From NCBI RefSeq assembly GCF_033344935.1, contig NZ_JAWPMM010000001.1, forward strand, positions 4,429,501-4,493,500: a DNA stretch of 64,000 nt. The letters are read 5' to 3'. Below are positions 45,101 through 54,222 of this stretch, one piece after another. The stretch comes from Reichenbachiella sp. (GTDB lineage Bacteria > Bacteroidota > Bacteroidia > Cytophagales > Cyclobacteriaceae). The notes beneath the pieces are model-generated. The model saw only the letters and a program-made list of their open reading frames with translations, searched no databases and was not told the DNA's origin. Positions within the stretch are counted from its first letter, which is position 1, and every line of letters starts with the position of its first letter. The position numbers and the translations under genes are program-made.

Positions 45101-48100
45101 CCACTAGCCACGTTGGCATACCAGTCATTTTTCGTCCAAGTAGAAATATCATCCGCCGATTTAAGTGTCGAATTCTTAATCGTGATATGCGAGGTATTAG
45201 CATTCCCGGTCAACATAAATTCCTCTTTGCCCAAACTAGCTGTAGACGCATCTATGGTAATACCATCGAATACCAAATGCTGGCTATTGTCTATGGTGAG
45301 TTTAGAAAATACCGGGGCATGACCTGACAGTGCTCTAAATGTAACATCCTCAGTTCTGGCCATATTGCCAATGTAAACCGCTCCATAGTTTCCATCCAGT
45401 AGATAAACTAAATCTCCATTTTGAATAGAAGTCGGTTGAATAGAAGCCCATGGATTGGACTGGCTGCCATCATTACTATTGTTACCACCGACAGGGTCTA
45501 CATAGTAAGTATTACCTATCACAGTACCAGGCGCATAAATGTTGACAACCACCACCTGATCATCTGTATCTGTACCATCTGAGACTGAGATTGTCACATT
45601 TGTGGTACTTGCATCACCTGATTGTGGGTTCATACTAATGGACCCGGTGCCATCACCGTTATCTGTTAGACTAGCAAAGGTAGGTAAATTTGTTGCTGAA
45701 AAAGTCAGCGCATCTGCATTGGCATCGGTTGCCGAGATATTGACCGTCACTGAACTTCCCTCCTCTACATTTTGGTTGGCAATGGTAGCCAGTACTGGGG
45801 CTGCATTCGCGCCTCCTTCAGGATTTACCGTGATGGTAATATCCTCAGTATCTGCGTCAGTACCATCGCTGGCCGAAATCGTTACATTATGGCTGCCTTC
45901 ATCTCCAGATTGCGGATTGATTTGAATTGTTCCAGTACCATCTCCATTATCCGTAAGTGTTGCAAATGATGGCAAATTAGAAGCAGTAAAACTGATTGCA
46001 TCACCATCTGCATCAGTAGCACTGATGTTCTTGGTAATACTTGCTAATTCATCGAGTTGGGCATTGCCTATTGCCGCCAATACTGGGCGGGCATTGCCAC
46101 CTGTTCCAGCATTGAATTCATAGGCACCTGCATCTACTGTTCCGTCCGCGATTCGAGCATTACCATCTAAATCTGTTGCGGTCACATCTGTATTTACTCC
46201 TGCATCGATAGCACCGCTCCCTGCTTTCAAATGAAAATCAAGATTGGCGTAATCTGCAAAGTAAGTGCTGTAATTAGACGTATTGGTCGTGATGTCCACA
46301 TTATTTTGCACCGTAGAAGTCGCATCAAAAGTCCAGGTCGTAAACTGACCCGCGATATTATTTCTAATTACATTATTGAAATTGGTCTGGCCAGTTTTTC
46401 CCTGATCATCCAGGTATATTCTTGGCACAGTGGTGTCTGTGAAATATGGATGCTGAACCACCGTATTGTTTTGAACTTTACTATTTCGTGCACCATACAG
46501 CGATATACCGTGCGCCTGCTGACTCACGATGAGGTTATTTTCCACCACCCATGAGTCTGCATATCCGTCAGTAATGATTAGCCCTTGCATGAGTGTGCCA
46601 ATCAAATTGTTGTCAATCACAAATTGAGTGATCGGATCTTCAAACAATAGAATTTTGTTGTAGCGCAGGGTCACTCCCTCAATCTTAGGGTCCGAGTCCA
46701 GATTATAAGCTTGAAAGCCATCATCATGCTGGATGGCATAGTCGTCGATATAACAATCTCTTACGGTATTGTATTCATAAGTAGAAAAACTACCCAAGCC
46801 TCTAATCGCATCACCTGCGAAGTTGTCGATCAAGTTGCCATTAGCTACGCTATGATCTCCTCGCAGTGATAAGGCATGGTAAATATTTTTGATGGTCGTA
46901 TTCGATACTGTAATATAATCAGCTCTCATATCGATACCACCTTTTACGTTGTTGTACCAATCTGTCTTCGTCCAAGTTGAAGAACTCACGGCAGACTGTA
47001 TGGTACAATTCTGAAAGGTAATATGATGTGAATTAACATCTCCAGTTACCAGAAACCCGTCCTTAGTCAATGTAGAATTAGTACCATCGAACATCACTCC
47101 GTCAAAAGTCCAATTGGTGCAATTGTTTAGACTAATACTTGTCACGGTAGGATTGTGACCAGTCAGCGGAGTGATCGTGATACCGTTGGCAAATGTATAA
47201 TTCTGCACATAAGGAGTGCCATGGTCTCCATCCATCAAATACAAGGTGGCTCCGTCCGCTATGGTCGGTGCGATATACGCCACCGCTGCAAGTGAAGCCC
47301 ATGGATTGGCTTGACTACCATCGTTGGCCATGTCTCCGTTTACGGGATCGAGATAATATACTGTACCTGTAGGTGCTGTACTTACGGTAATAGTTATCGT
47401 TTCTTGCGAAGTGGCTGATCCATCAGACGCACTCACCACGATACCAGTATACGATCCAGCGGTACCGGTTCCGGGGTTTACTGAGATGGTACCAGTGCCG
47501 TTGCCATTGTCCGTCAAGGAAGCAAAGGCAGGCAGATTAGATGCTGACAATGTAATTGCATCGCCATCCGCATCAGTAGCCGAAAGGTTCACCGTTAGGC
47601 TACTGCCTTCATTCACGTTCTGATTACCTATAGCCGCTAATACGGGAGCGGAATTAGAAGGTGCAGACGAAACGGTCAAAGTGAAGCTCTGGCTGTCGGT
47701 AGCCGTACCGTCGTTGGCGGTAATAGTAATGTTGGCATACGTGCCTGCATCCCCTACTGCTGGTTGAAAAGATACTTGACCCGTGCCGTTGCCATTATCC
47801 GTAAAAGAGGCAAAAGCTGGTAAATTCGTAGCAGATAAAGTCAGCGCATCGCCATCTGCATCAGTGGCTGACACGTTCACTGTGCTGCTGGCACCTTCTT
47901 GTGTGGACTGATTGGCAATAGCTGCCATTACTGGTCCCGTATTACTAGATGACTGTATATCTATGGTGAGATATGGTCTCTGTGAACTGGTTGTAGCATT
48001 TTGCGAAGCGATGTCCCAGTAGTTGTATTGTGAACCTGCATTGCCATTCATGTTGAGTCGGATAAAAATATACTCTCCACCAACTGCTCCATTGGCATAT

Positions 48101-48609
48101 TGCGCATTTAAGAAAGTGGCAAGCGCAGTATTGGCTGCCGCATCCGTGGTGGTAGATCCTGTAGAACTACTGGTTGTGAAAAAGGCCTGTTGAATAGCAG
48201 TGGCTCCTGCGTCACTTCCATAAGTACCTCCAAAATAATCAGTCCCTGAAACAGCTGATGAGGCTTGATAAGGTACAGCATATACATCTACTTCGTCTGA
48301 AAGATTCCCTGATTTCCCAACCAAATAGGTGGTAAAAGAGGCTGTGGCAATCTGCTCTCCTGGTGCCAATACAGGCAACTGAAAAGGTATGATGGCACAA
48401 GTGTATTTATTGGTACCTAGACGATGCGTGGCATAGCCTACCCACTGCATGGATCCGTTATTGTTCACCGAATTATCATCGGCGCTTGCCGCAATTTGTG
48501 AAGTCCCAGTAAGGACTAAATTTGAATGTTTGGCACTACTTGCGATGCTATTGGCATTGGCCCCAATAATCATCGAAATACCCAAAATTAACTGTAGTAA
48601 TTTCCTCAT
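42145..48609 (-). CDS. Giant T9SS-exported protein with two beta-helix domains
   Basis: 2154 residues. Order: signal peptide; DNRLRE/CBM96-like (about 28-220); two Ig-like repeats; beta-helix 1 (about 412-836, begins 'YYLDPVNGDMANDGSQANPW'); two Ig-like; beta-helix 2 (about 1033-1446, begins 'YYVDPVGGNNSNDGSQSNPW'); an SbsA-like Ig domain (about 1455-1545); an F5/8C or CBM32 discoidin domain (about 1546-1680); two Ig-like; second DNRLRE (about 1876-2046); T9SS tail ('LYPNPLQSGDLHLTLP...YKSRFLIK'). Both helices share 'NFAGDAIRGLGSFSTYEYNT'. They resemble PL6/chondroitinase-B-type lyases, but the catalytic residues are not certain. Confidence 0.85.
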   Translation of the reverse strand: MRKLLQLILGISMIIGANANSIASSAKHSNLVLTGTSQIAASADDNSVNNNGSMQWVGYATHRLGTNKYTCAIIPFQLPVLAPGEQIATASFTTYLVGKSGNLSDEVDVYAVPYQASSAVSGTDYFGGTYGSDAGATAIQQAFFTTSSSTGSTTTDAAANTALATFLNAQYANGAVGGEYIFIRLNMNGNAGSQYNYWDIASQNATTSSQRPYLTIDIQSSSNTGPVMAAIANQSTQEGASSTVNVSATDADGDALTLSATNLPAFASFTDNGNGTGQVSFQPAVGDAGTYANITITANDGTATDSQSFTLTVSSAPSNSAPVLAAIGNQNVNEGSSLTVNLSATDADGDAITLSASNLPAFASLTDNGNGTGTISVNPGTGTAGSYTGIVVSASDGSATSQETITITVSTAPTGTVYYLDPVNGDMANDGSQANPWASLAAVAYIAPTIADGATLYLMDGDHGTPYVQNYTFANGITITPLTGHNPTVTSISLNNCTNWTFDGVMFDGTNSTLTKDGFLVTGDVNSHHITFQNCTIQSAVSSSTWTKTDWYNNVKGGIDMRADYITVSNTTIKNIYHALSLRGDHSVANGNLIDNFAGDAIRGLGSFSTYEYNTVRDCYIDDYAIQHDDGFQAYNLDSDPKIEGVTLRYNKILLFEDPITQFVIDNNLIGTLMQGLIITDGYADSWVVENNLIVSQQAHGISLYGARNSKVQNNTVVQHPYFTDTTVPRIYLDDQGKTGQTNFNNVIRNNIAGQFTTWTFDATSTVQNNVDITTNTSNYSTYFADYANLDFHLKAGSGAIDAGVNTDVTATDLDGNARIADGTVDAGAYEFNAGTGGNARPVLAAIGNAQLDELASITKNISATDADGDAISFTASNLPSFATLTDNGDGTGTIQINPQSGDEGSHNVTISASDGTDADTEDITITVNPEGGANAAPVLATIANQNVEEGSSVTVNISATDANADALTFSATNLPTFASLTDNGDGTGSISMNPQSGDASTTNVTISVSDGTDTDDQVVVVNIYAPGTVIGNTYYVDPVGGNNSNDGSQSNPWASIQPTSIQNGDLVYLLDGNYGAVYIGNMARTEDVTFRALSGHAPVFSKLTIDNSQHLVFDGITIDASTASLGKEEFMLTGNANTSHITIKNSTLKSADDISTWTKNDWYANVASGADFRGGNITFENTLMTNVYHALSLRGDYSYVTNCTIDNFAGDAIRGLGSFSTYEYNTVRDCYIDDYAIQHDDGFQAYKLDGDLKIESVTLRYNKFLLFEDPITQFVIDNELIGTLMQGIIITDGFGDGWVVENNLVMNDQTHGITLYGARNCKIQNNTVVQHPHFTDTDLVPWISCQAQNKTGQDNFSNVIRNNIAAKFTTWTFDATSTVEGNINIDESNYNNYLPYFEDYVNHDFHLKAGSLGIDAGVNTDLSTLDLDGNARLFGPTVDAGCFEYSASSDSVDPELAATNDTFLDDVFTFSYTESVTPATAENTANYSINNGVTVQSATLESDNRTVTMEVSTLGGNQINTLTVSNVQDYAGNTISTGNTGTFRFTCDTLWASTFQDDQWGYNPPAGAMDGDLNTKWSADGTEWLQKNFCSTMTVTSVDIAFGLGDERTYDFSIELSNDGVNYTEVYNGTSSGTTLSLENFDFTDTQARYVKIIGGGNSASSWNNYQEVQINTSGTPPTNNAPVVDGIAAQSVEEGNSLNVSVAASDADGDNLTLSATNLPTFATFTDNGDGTGTVAVVSAAGDAGVYSNITITANDGQVNGSASFDLTVTAPQAGNTAPVLAAIGHQSVDEDATLNVSITATDTDNDNLTITATGLPTFASLTSNGNGSSTLAISPASGDDGVYSNIVISVTDGTDTDSETITITVNEVVQGQSFTIYAHADDQEVRTNGTTQWVGQTTARVGGASSAYDAGLIMPFQLPALPAGHEVAQASFSMNLVAKVNSPVGNMNLSGVTYRSTSGVQVADYTASSTLIETGYITSSTAAGVVSITDDQQLADFINAQYDAGAVAGDYVFFKIESDIDESNYSYWNMSTADDGNNSNKPTLTLVSGSDSGARISKEVLVAEVDVVKLSLYPNPLQSGDLHLTLPTGFNSSNGVIRIFNNAGQVVRMINMEYESSTSYQISNLDEMKSGIYLLHLSDEQSVYKSRFLIK
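44263..45515 (-). repeat. Beta-helix 2 coding unit, duplicated at about 46100-47370
   Basis: The two beta-helix coding units in this gene keep long stretches of near-identical DNA, for example about 44876-44995 versus 46719-46838, encoding the shared 'DDYAIQHDDGF' region. Other parts have diverged, so this is an internal duplication with patchy conversion rather than a very recent copy. Ends are approximate. Confidence 0.7.
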
Positions 48610-48884
48610 ATCATGCGTTTTAGTAAAATATTAATTTTTCTCGTTAGTGGGCATTGTGAAGTGAATGGGTCGGGTTGCTTAATGATTATTCACTGACGTG
48701 ACTGATGCTACTGGCCGTTTACATACGAGTCCAATTTCCACTTTAACAAATATTGTCTATACCACGCAATCTTGGAATAGACATTTTGATGAGACTTTTA
48801 AACAAAATGTTTTTTACTATCTTATTAAAAGTCAACACTTTTTGATATTATTTAAAAAATATACCATGCATTGTATCACAAAAA

Positions 48885-48912
48885 AGCCATCCCGATAGAA
48901 ATCGAGATGGCT
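48885..48912 (-). terminator. Rho-independent terminator after lipoprotein gene 2
   Basis: On the minus strand the stem AGCCATC...GATGGCT encloses an inner CGAT/ATCG pairing and is followed by a T run. The same 28 bp recur at 50691-50718. The rest of the 351-bp gap 48610-48960 shows no convincing gene; it should hold the promoter of the 2154-residue gene, but no regulon motif was found. Confidence 0.85.
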
Positions 48913-48960
48913 TAAACACTTCACTAATATTCCTGAACTGAAATTCAGTATGTTATATTA

Positions 48961-50436
48961 TTAATTAATGTCATAAAGTAGTCTTGGCGCTTTGGAAGCC
49001 TGGTCTGCACTCCACAAAATCACTCGACCGAATGTAGGTGCGTCGTCTACGCTCACACTCACTCTGAAGAATACAAAGTCACCTGGTTGTGCACCAGCAT
49101 CTAGCTGCGCATTGAGATAATCCATCACTGCCTGACCGCCTTCGGAACTTGTGAATATGGATGCGTCCTTCTCCGTTTTTTCATAAGCAAACCTTTGCTG
49201 CAAAGCAGTTGCATTAGGGTCTCCGTCGTAGGTACCTTGATAGTAATCCTTGCCAAGCACAAATTCAGAAGTTCGATAGGGTAGTCCGTATAAATCATAA
49301 TCTTGAACAGCCCACGGCGAAATGTCTTTTACAAACATGTTCAGCGCAGCAAAAGTGAATCGTTCACCTGGTTGCATGTCTGGGATTTCAAAAGGAAATA
49401 CGCCTGTCAAATCATATATATCATTTTCCGGGTCTAGCCAACTAACTCCTCCACCTATGATAATTTGTGTGTCAATCAAGGAGGGGTTTGGACTGGCTGG
49501 CTCTTTCGCAAACTCACCAAACATGACTTCTGTATCTGCAACATCCGCCAATTGAATGTTAGGCTCTGTCACTTCCACCATTATGTCTAAAGAACTTGCA
49601 GAACCATCAGTCCGTCCGTAAAACTTAATAATCTCTGTGCCTATATCACAATGATCACACTGCTGTCGCGGTTGAAAAGTCAACAGACCCTCTCCACCAC
49701 CCAGATCTTCAAAAGATGCGTATTCGGGTAAGTCACCTACTTCTATTGAAACACTACCCTCTAATGGATCTAAGGCTTTCAATGAGATTTGTCGGTAGGC
49801 CCCTTCCACCATTGTGACTGCACCTTGATGAACAAAAGACAATTCAGAAGTTTGGCTATGCGAGGTCAGTACAATATTGAATACACTATGTGTAACAGAT
49901 TTTTCCAGATTGGTGCCTTCAGCATATAATGTCATGGCCTTGAGATTAGCAGACTTTTGCCTGAACGTATAATCTCTAGCTACAATGAATGTATTGAGGT
50001 GTGAATCTGTTACAGAGATAGTATATATTTTTTCAAATACATCTACTTCCATTCGGACATGATATTGCTGTCCGCTATAGTACTTAACTTCTGCATGGTG
50101 ATCTTCAACATCACCATTATAACTTTCAATAATACCAGATTCATCAAATTTTAAAATGATAGACAATGACTCATAATCAGTAACATCTACAGAACTAGAA
50201 AGCCCTACGACAGCATTAATGTTGTTATCATTCGGAATTACATCAAATTCATAAGTAAAGACCCTTGTTTGAATTTCTTCAAATTCTATCGTTTGCCATG
50301 AATCCAGTTTCCCGACATAGCTTATCGATAACTCCTCGGAAATATCTCCAACGTCCAATTTATCAGGTCCATCTTCGCAGGCCATTAAACTTGTTAAACA
50401 TGCCAAAAAAATAAAAACCGTCCTCGCAATTTTCAT
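48961..50436 (-). CDS. Surface glycan-binding lipoprotein, second copy
   Basis: A 491-residue lipoprotein (lipobox 'TSLMAC', Cys about 20). It carries the 'LDSWQTIEFEEIQTRVFTYEFD' module (about 44-195), an Ig-like domain (about 200-295) and a DNRLRE/CBM96-like domain to the C-terminus. Its last roughly 165 residues are nearly identical to those of the neighbouring 583-residue lipoprotein, while the N-terminal parts are clearly diverged. It lacks the extra N-terminal domain of the neighbour. Position behind susCD and the binding modules suggest an outer-membrane glycan binder (SGBP). No catalytic residues are seen. Confidence 0.8.
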   Translation of the reverse strand: MKIARTVFIFLACLTSLMACEDGPDKLDVGDISEELSISYVGKLDSWQTIEFEEIQTRVFTYEFDVIPNDNNINAVVGLSSSVDVTDYESLSIILKFDESGIIESYNGDVEDHHAEVKYYSGQQYHVRMEVDVFEKIYTISVTDSHLNTFIVARDYTFRQKSANLKAMTLYAEGTNLEKSVTHSVFNIVLTSHSQTSELSFVHQGAVTMVEGAYRQISLKALDPLEGSVSIEVGDLPEYASFEDLGGGEGLLTFQPRQQCDHCDIGTEIIKFYGRTDGSASSLDIMVEVTEPNIQLADVADTEVMFGEFAKEPASPNPSLIDTQIIIGGGVSWLDPENDIYDLTGVFPFEIPDMQPGERFTFAALNMFVKDISPWAVQDYDLYGLPYRTSEFVLGKDYYQGTYDGDPNATALQQRFAYEKTEKDASIFTSSEGGQAVMDYLNAQLDAGAQPGDFVFFRVSVSVDDAPTFGRVILWSADQASKAPRLLYDIN

Positions 50437-50690
50437 AACTTAAAAATTAATTATTCAATTCTTCTATCTTCAAAACAGATATGGCATATAGAATACTCTA
50501 TGCTCAAATATCAAAATTTAAAGGGCTAATCTAAATGGTCAAACTGACTACATATTTAACTCTATTGACTATTAAAGGAAAATGAATATTGAATGGTATA
50601 GGGTATCGATGTTATCCATTAGGACTTCAATTTTAAGCAACTATCATCCAATCAAATCATCTCAAACCAGGAGGATCGTTCAAACAAAAA

Positions 50691-50718
50691 AGCCATCCCG
50701 ATAGAAATCGAGATGGCT
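50691..50718 (-). terminator. Rho-independent terminator after lipoprotein gene 1
   Basis: Identical 28-bp hairpin to 48885-48912, with similar sequence continuing toward the stop codon on one side. It separates the susC-susD-lipoprotein transcript from the second lipoprotein gene. Nothing else is visible in the 326-bp gap 50437-50762. Confidence 0.85.
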
Positions 50719-50762
50719 CAAACACTTCACTAATTTGTCTGAAATGATTTTCAGTAGACTAT

Positions 50763-52514
50763 TTAATTAATATCATAAAGTAAACGCGGAGCTTTCGAAG
50801 CTACGTCAGCACTCCACAAAATCACTCGACCGAATGTAGGTGCGTCGTCTACGTTCACGCTTACTCGAAAGAATACAAAGTCACCTGGTTGTGCGCCAGC
50901 ATCTAGCTGCGCATTGAGATAATCCATCACCGCCTGACTGCCTTCTGAACTTGTGAAAAGTGTTGCATCACTAGCTGTTTTTTCATTTGCAAACCTTTGC
51001 TGCAAGGCTGTCGCGTTAGGGTCTCCATCATAAGTTCCCTGATAATAATCCGTACCTAATACGAATTCTGATGTGCGATATGGCAAGCCATATAAGTCGT
51101 ACTCCTGAACAGCCCACGGCGAAATGTCTTTTACAAACATGTTGAGTGCGGCAAAAGTGAATCGTTCTCCTGGTTGCATGTCTGGAATTTCAAAAGGAAA
51201 GACGCCTGTCAGATCATAGATGTCATTATCAGGATCCTGCCAGTTTGAGCCTCCTCCAATGATTATTTGTGAATCATTTCTCCAGGGGTTTACATTGGCT
51301 GGATCATTGGCATAATCTCCAAACCAAACTTCTGCATCACCAATATGGCCTAACAATATTTCTGCTTTTATTACACTTACATTGATATATTGTGAATTAC
51401 TTGCAGAAAGGCTCGATGCCACAATTTCAATTTCTACATCACCAACATCACATTCCGAACAATCCTGGTATGGATTTAATGTCAAGAGTCCTTGACCATT
51501 TCCTAAATCTTCGAACCTAGCATATCTAGGTAGAAATTTGGCCTCAAGGGTAACATCCTCACCTAGTGGATCTGTAGCTTCAACTAAAATTTCTTGAAAA
51601 GCTCCTTCTACCATCAAAATATCATCTACTTCTTTGAAAGAAGGTTTCAGGTTTTGGGTATGAGAGGTCAGTTGAGTGTTGAATACCCTATGTGTACCAG
51701 GGTCATCCAATTGCCAATCACCAGCTACTAATGCCATGGCTGTTAGGTTAGCCGATTTGTTTCTAAACACATAGTCCTCAGCAACCTTAAATTCATTTAG
51801 GTTAGGGTCCGTTACAAATACACTATACAATTTTTGGAACACATCAATTTCCATTCTCACATGATATTGCTTCCCGGCTGTATACTGAACTTCTGCATCA
51901 TGATCATAAAATCCATCGTTGTAAGAATCAATGATACCACTTCGATCGAACCTTACGATCGCTGATAATGCGGAATAATCTGTCACCGCAGCGGCATTGG
52001 TAAGCCCAACTACGGCATCAATGTTATCTTTACTTGGAATCATATCGAATTCGTAAGTAAAAGTTCCAGTCTGCATTTCGTCAAAAGCAAGTGTTTGCCA
52101 AGCATTAAACTTACTAGTATAACTACCAGGAAGTGAAGCAATAAAATTGATTGGAACTGTATCAGATACAGAGCCTCTTTCGGCGATAAAATAGGTGAGC
52201 TGTGTGCCTTCTTCCTCTGCGTAAAAAATATATCGCAAGTCCGTGCTTAATATCTCTTCATTGTCATTTTCATCCAATAATACATAGCGAACATCAGTAC
52301 CTTCCAGCGGACTTACCTGCAAATCTAAGATTACAGAATCTCCAATGTAGGCTTCATAGCCTAACCAGGCTTCACTCTTAATATTGCCTCCTGAACCTAA
52401 TTTATAAATGACTAGGTCTGAATCATCCAATGGAGGGTTTACAAACTCCTCTGAACAAGCCAATAGAAATAGGCTGATTCCCAAAAACGCGAATAATATA
52501 TTTTTAATTTTCAT
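50763..52514 (-). CDS. Surface glycan-binding lipoprotein, SusE/F position
   Basis: A 583-residue lipoprotein (lipobox 'LFLLAC', Cys about 20). An N-terminal Ig-like domain of about 110 residues ('SEAWLGYEAYIGDSVILDLQVSPLEGTDVRYVLLDE') is followed by the 'FNAWQTLAFDEMQTGTFTYEFD' module (about 138-290), an Ig-like domain (about 295-390) and a DNRLRE/CBM96-like domain (about 395-583). It starts 22 bp after susD, the usual place for the SusE/F-like glycan-binding protein of a PUL. Confidence 0.82.
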   Translation of the reverse strand: MKIKNILFAFLGISLFLLACSEEFVNPPLDDSDLVIYKLGSGGNIKSEAWLGYEAYIGDSVILDLQVSPLEGTDVRYVLLDENDNEEILSTDLRYIFYAEEEGTQLTYFIAERGSVSDTVPINFIASLPGSYTSKFNAWQTLAFDEMQTGTFTYEFDMIPSKDNIDAVVGLTNAAAVTDYSALSAIVRFDRSGIIDSYNDGFYDHDAEVQYTAGKQYHVRMEIDVFQKLYSVFVTDPNLNEFKVAEDYVFRNKSANLTAMALVAGDWQLDDPGTHRVFNTQLTSHTQNLKPSFKEVDDILMVEGAFQEILVEATDPLGEDVTLEAKFLPRYARFEDLGNGQGLLTLNPYQDCSECDVGDVEIEIVASSLSASNSQYINVSVIKAEILLGHIGDAEVWFGDYANDPANVNPWRNDSQIIIGGGSNWQDPDNDIYDLTGVFPFEIPDMQPGERFTFAALNMFVKDISPWAVQEYDLYGLPYRTSEFVLGTDYYQGTYDGDPNATALQQRFANEKTASDATLFTSSEGSQAVMDYLNAQLDAGAQPGDFVFFRVSVNVDDAPTFGRVILWSADVASKAPRLLYDIN

Positions 52515-52536
52515 AAATTTTACGTTTATATCTTAA

Positions 52537-54216
52537 TCAATCCAACAACACGCCTCTATCTCTACTTCCATCCCACCATACTGGTGCACCCCAGTCATTC
52601 ATTCCTTCACTCAAATGCGCTGCTACATTCTCGGCATTAAAATTTATCTCCGTCGATGGATAAGGCATTCTTCTAGGAATAAGCCCATTCAACAAAGGAT
52701 CAGTCAAAGGATGATCTGCCGGCTTCAATTCTGGATAACCTGTTCTTCTCCAATTGGCATAGGCTTCGGTAGGGTTATAAAAATTGACCATGTATTGCTG
52801 TAAGCTGATTACTTCTAATTCGTTAGCTAATCCTGCGCTTGGCCAAACGGTCGAAATGTAATTTTGAATATCTCCAGAAATTGGTCTTGCACCCATCACA
52901 TTTACAAGCTCCGCGGCACTGGCCAAAACTGCTTTTGAAAAATGTGTTTGCGCATCAATCACACCAGTTCCTCCCCAGCCCCTTGCTGCCATTTCAGCCT
53001 TGAAAAGTTCCACTTCGGCATAAGACATATACATCGCTGGCATATCCAAAGCAGTCAGTTCTTTATTAATTTGAAGACATTTGAACCTTTTGGATAGTAC
53101 AATGTCCTGCCCTCCTCTTTGCACAATTAAAGTACCATGTGACAAATCATAATCATCGGTATTATTGTACCATTGGAATCCTGGAGGAAAGGCTCTCAAC
53201 TTGCCTTCCGAAGCTAAGTACTCATCTGTTACTTCTATACTTGATTCAGTCGTTGACTTTGACTTTTCAGGAGTAGACTCAAAATTGGCCTCGCCATAAA
53301 TACCGAACATAGACCGAAGTCTTGGGTCTCTAACTACATCATTCCCATCGACTGTATCTTTCATATAGTCTACATAAGTTTTGCAAGCCAGTGTGTACTG
53401 TGTAGTGAAGTGCTGCACTTGAGAAAACGCATTGCCTCTGATCTCCTGAGCCCCAACACTTGCATAGTCAAAGTCGGCGTGAGTTACATAGGCCGCATCT
53501 GTATAATCCTCCATTACTCCTCCATTCAAGGCCAATAGGGCTTCTTGTTGTGCCTTTGCCTCATCTACATTCACTAGCCTCAAAGCATATCTCAACCGAA
53601 GTGAATTTGCAAATTTGGCCCACTTGCTTACATCTCCTTCAAAAATTAAATCTCCTTGAATTGGTTTTTCAACATTCAATAAACTGACCGCTGTATCCAA
53701 TTGAACAAAAAAGTCATTGTAAATGTCTTGCTGCGTGTCATACTTTGGTTTAATGATTCCCTCGGAAAAACCTTTGGATGCTTCAAAATATGGGACATCT
53801 CCGTAAGAATCTGTCAACTGAGCAAAGATCATCACTTTGAGAATTTTAGCCATAGCCAGATAATTAACCATTGCTTCATCTCCAGATGTTTGATTAATAA
53901 CAATTTCCAAATCATTGAGATTCTTATAGGAGGCTTCCCATAAGTATTCAAAGTAAAAAGGGGTGTTGATATAGATTTGTCCCCTGTCCGCTTCTCCTCC
54001 AGTCACCATCTGCATGATGGCCATATGGTAGGCAAAAGTAGATCTCCAAGTCACCTCACGTTCTCCTGAATGTCTGATTTGAACTGTAGAAACTAACGAT
54101 GCAGGATCTGCAACGATAGAACTGGTTGGGTTTTCATTTAAGTCATCAAAATCATCACAGCTCCAAAAGCTGCCAACCAATAGTAGTAAGACTAAAATGT
54201 TATAACTCGTCTTCAT
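52537..54216 (-). CDS. SusD/RagB-family outer-membrane glycan-binding lipoprotein
   Basis: A 559-residue lipoprotein (lipobox 'GSFWSC', Cys about 20). 'DDFDDLNENPTSS' just after the Cys, tetratricopeptide-like helices ('ILKVMIFAQLTDSYGDVPYFEASKGF') and the C-terminal 'RRTGYPELKPADHPLTDPLLNGLIPRRMPYPSTEINFN' are typical of the SusD-like_2 group. It partners the SusC channel as a lid that captures oligosaccharides. It lies 6 bp downstream of susC. Confidence 0.95.
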   Translation of the reverse strand: MKTSYNILVLLLLVGSFWSCDDFDDLNENPTSSIVADPASLVSTVQIRHSGEREVTWRSTFAYHMAIMQMVTGGEADRGQIYINTPFYFEYLWEASYKNLNDLEIVINQTSGDEAMVNYLAMAKILKVMIFAQLTDSYGDVPYFEASKGFSEGIIKPKYDTQQDIYNDFFVQLDTAVSLLNVEKPIQGDLIFEGDVSKWAKFANSLRLRYALRLVNVDEAKAQQEALLALNGGVMEDYTDAAYVTHADFDYASVGAQEIRGNAFSQVQHFTTQYTLACKTYVDYMKDTVDGNDVVRDPRLRSMFGIYGEANFESTPEKSKSTTESSIEVTDEYLASEGKLRAFPPGFQWYNNTDDYDLSHGTLIVQRGGQDIVLSKRFKCLQINKELTALDMPAMYMSYAEVELFKAEMAARGWGGTGVIDAQTHFSKAVLASAAELVNVMGARPISGDIQNYISTVWPSAGLANELEVISLQQYMVNFYNPTEAYANWRRTGYPELKPADHPLTDPLLNGLIPRRMPYPSTEINFNAENVAAHLSEGMNDWGAPVWWDGSRDRGVLLD

Positions 54217-54222
54217 ATTTTT

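Noticed and set aside
48698-48898. 66-codon open frame on the plus strand
   Set aside because: It runs into the terminator hairpin of the minus-strand lipoprotein gene, has no family resemblance and sits in a promoter gap.
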